This document shows positions 62,046 to 64,000 of a stretch of 64,000 nt of DNA, in pieces. Every line of letters starts with the position of its first letter. Within the stretch, counting starts at the first letter, position 1. The notes beneath the pieces were generated by a model. The model ran no database searches. It had not been told where the DNA came from and saw only the letters and a list, made by a program, of their open reading frames with translations. Origin of the DNA: Anas platyrhynchos (Eukaryota; Chordata; Aves; Anseriformes; Anatidae); the NCBI RefSeq assembly GCF_047663525.1, contig NC_092621.1:11977001-12041000 (forward strand), given 5' to 3'. Made by a program: the position numbers and the translations under genes.

Positions 62046-64000
62046 GCTCTGTTTCATTGGAAAATTACATAAAAGTTTACGTATTTATTGTTCTTGCAGT
62101 TGAATGGAGACAGTTGCTTTGTAATACACAGAGGGTTTCTGTGCTGTGTGCTAGCTGAGCTGGACTCTATCCAAATGCTCTTGATTGTGATTAGGATATT
62201 TTTTTCAAGACCTGTTATATTGTTTTTGAGCTGTTACCACCCAAAGCTCAAAATTACTGGAGGCAGTGTCTTCCTAATCCCGTAGATGAAATTGAATTTG
62301 GATCCCAGGGAACAGCAGCATGGAACAGGAATTGAAAGGGCAGCATTTTAAAAACCAGCACATGATTTTGGTTGACTGCATACTGAGGGAAAAAGTCTGT
62401 TCTTTGTTTTGGAATAATGCAGACCTTTCCTCTGAAGTATTTTCAATTTTAGACACAATTTCTTTGGAATTACAACTGTTTTGCTGTGCTCTGCCCAGGG
62501 TTCCTATGTGTCAGTAGTTCTGACCACAATAATATGAATGTGTGAATGAACACGATCTTGCACTTGATGTTTCCTCTTTACTTATCTTTTTTTTCCTATT
62601 ATAGAAGGTTTGGGACAAACCTAATTCTGTTAATGTCAGATCTCACGTAGAATTATCATTTAACGTCTGGCATAGCAAGTACCATACACCAAACAAGAAA
62701 CAATCAGTTCTCTCACAACTCACATTTGAAGCCTATTAAGTACAAAGTCCATTCACACTCAGCGTATTCTATTTCACTTCTATCTTGAAACAAGTCTGAG
62801 TCAGAGATGGGCTATAATTTACTTATAACTACTTTACTCCCTTTCTCTGAGCTGGCTGGCCTAAGATTAGGGTTGTGATCCTACCCCAAACTGGGTTCAG
62901 ACCCTGTCTTTTGTTAAATCCCTCTGAAATTCTGCATTGTAATTGTTTTCTGTTGGAAGAAACAGGGAAATTAACTGAAAAATTGCGAATCGGATCTATG
63001 AAATATTTATTCACCTTGAAACATCCTCCTAGGATTCAACAGAGTAATTTAGGGTTTTCTTGTACTCATCATTCAGGTGATGATGCTTAGAAGTCATATA
63101 GAACAGTAGGATATGTTCTCATGGACTTAATCTAGTCCTGTGCTGATCTCAAGTATATATTTTTTTTTTGCTTTTCAACTGTTCAACACTTTCTATATTA
63201 ATTTCTTCGAATGTCACTGGACATAATGAGAACTTTTCCTAAGTCCTCCCAATTCTCCTTAATCCTTCTTGTTTCCAGCTCTCTTACTAATTTGAGAGAA
63301 CTTTTCCATTAAAGAGCTAAACTCTTTACAAGACTTTAAGATCTTGCTGTGTCCAGTAACATGATAGAAGGAATGCAGGCTTTTCCAGATTTCCTTTGGA
63401 AACAGGATTTCATGCTGTGGAAGACCAAAAAACAACCCCAGACATTTAGAGGGAGAACAAGAATGTGGAGTACAATTTATTACTGAACTACATAAAGCTG
63501 TTCAGCTGTTCATACTTGAATTGCATATCTTTATCAGCTAACAGTTTTTTGTAAGACTTTGCAGTTAACTGAAACTTCTGACAGCTTTTACAGCCTGGTT
63601 ATTAACTTTAGGGCCTCAGAAGTCAGCTCCTCAGCTAATATGAAGAGGCTATGCTTCCCTGAAGTAATTTGAGTTTGGCAGCTGCTCAGCCTGAGCCCCT
63701 TGCATTTAGAAACAAGGGCATACACACACAGATGAGAGATCAATGGTGCACAGAGCAGTGGTTTAGATTTGATTCTCAGGAAGGCAGTCTTTGAAAGCAA
63801 TGCAAATTGGAGCCCTGTTATCCTCTTCCTGCCTGAACATGTATTGTGACTGGCTTTGTTTCAGCTGGGATGATAAATAATTATTTGTCTCAATGCAGGA
63901 CTCTGTTTGGAGAGCCTGGAGCTGGGACATTAGCTGCGAGGTGTCATGTAGCTACATGACAACTAATAATATTAGTGTTGTTTAATAAAGTCTTGAACAT

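Larger units (their letters stand above)
61167..64000 (-). other. SLC45A2: SLC45A2 last intron (partial)
   Basis: Sequence upstream of the last exon on the minus strand. It holds two decayed CR1 fragments in opposite orientations and otherwise AT-rich DNA. No frame here shows the membrane segments expected of the preceding exon, so the intron is at least 2.8 kb. Confidence 0.75.

Noticed and set aside
61190..64000. Search for the preceding SLC45A2 exon
   Set aside because: No minus-strand frame shows the expected membrane segments or the acidic stretch before the last exon. It probably lies beyond the right edge.
1..64000. CRISPR arrays, bacterial operons, ribosome binding sites, tRNA or rRNA genes
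   Set aside because: The sequence is vertebrate. No regularly spaced direct repeats, cloverleaf-like tRNA boxes or rRNA-like blocks were noticed.

Overview
The window is a piece of bird nuclear DNA. CR1 LINE remnants with the typical avian 3' ends, a CpG-poor and AT-rich background broken by two sharp CpG islands, and genes split into exons all fit a bird. Three neighbouring genes are recognisable: ADAMTS12, RXFP3 and SLC45A2. Their order and orientation match human 5p13.2, and in chicken this block lies on chromosome Z, so Z linkage is likely but inferred.

Layout. Positions 1-36232 hold the 5' end of ADAMTS12 on the minus strand. Coding exon 1 (36121-36232) lies in a CpG island and exon 2 (31028-31389) follows after a 4.7 kb intron. 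The rest of the window to its left is the start of a long intron 2, with two CR1 copies and simple repeats but no exon I could recognise. A nested pair of CR1 elements sits beside the ADAMTS12 promoter island (about 36958-38235). RXFP3 (45161-46501, plus strand) is an intact single-exon relaxin-3 receptor gene in a second CpG island. It has a TATA-like box, two T-run/G-run tracts just upstream, and an overlapping short upstream ORF that makes the true start codon uncertain. The RXFP3-SLC45A2 interval carries a CR1 copy (about 51800-52976) and a 2.4 kb, internally deleted ERVK-like provirus with a 5-bp target duplication (53480-55867). The last coding exon of SLC45A2 (60942-61166, minus strand) closes the window; its upstream exons lie beyond position 64000.

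Functionally the three genes are unrelated: a secreted metalloprotease, a neuropeptide receptor and a melanosomal transporter. ADAMTS12 and RXFP3 are head to head; RXFP3 and SLC45A2 are tail to tail. I found no prokaryotic features, CRISPR arrays, tRNA or rRNA genes, and no previously undescribed multi-gene system. The most useful leads are the RXFP3 translation-start architecture, the G-rich promoter tracts, the dated provirus, and several perfect short inverted repeats in noncoding DNA.
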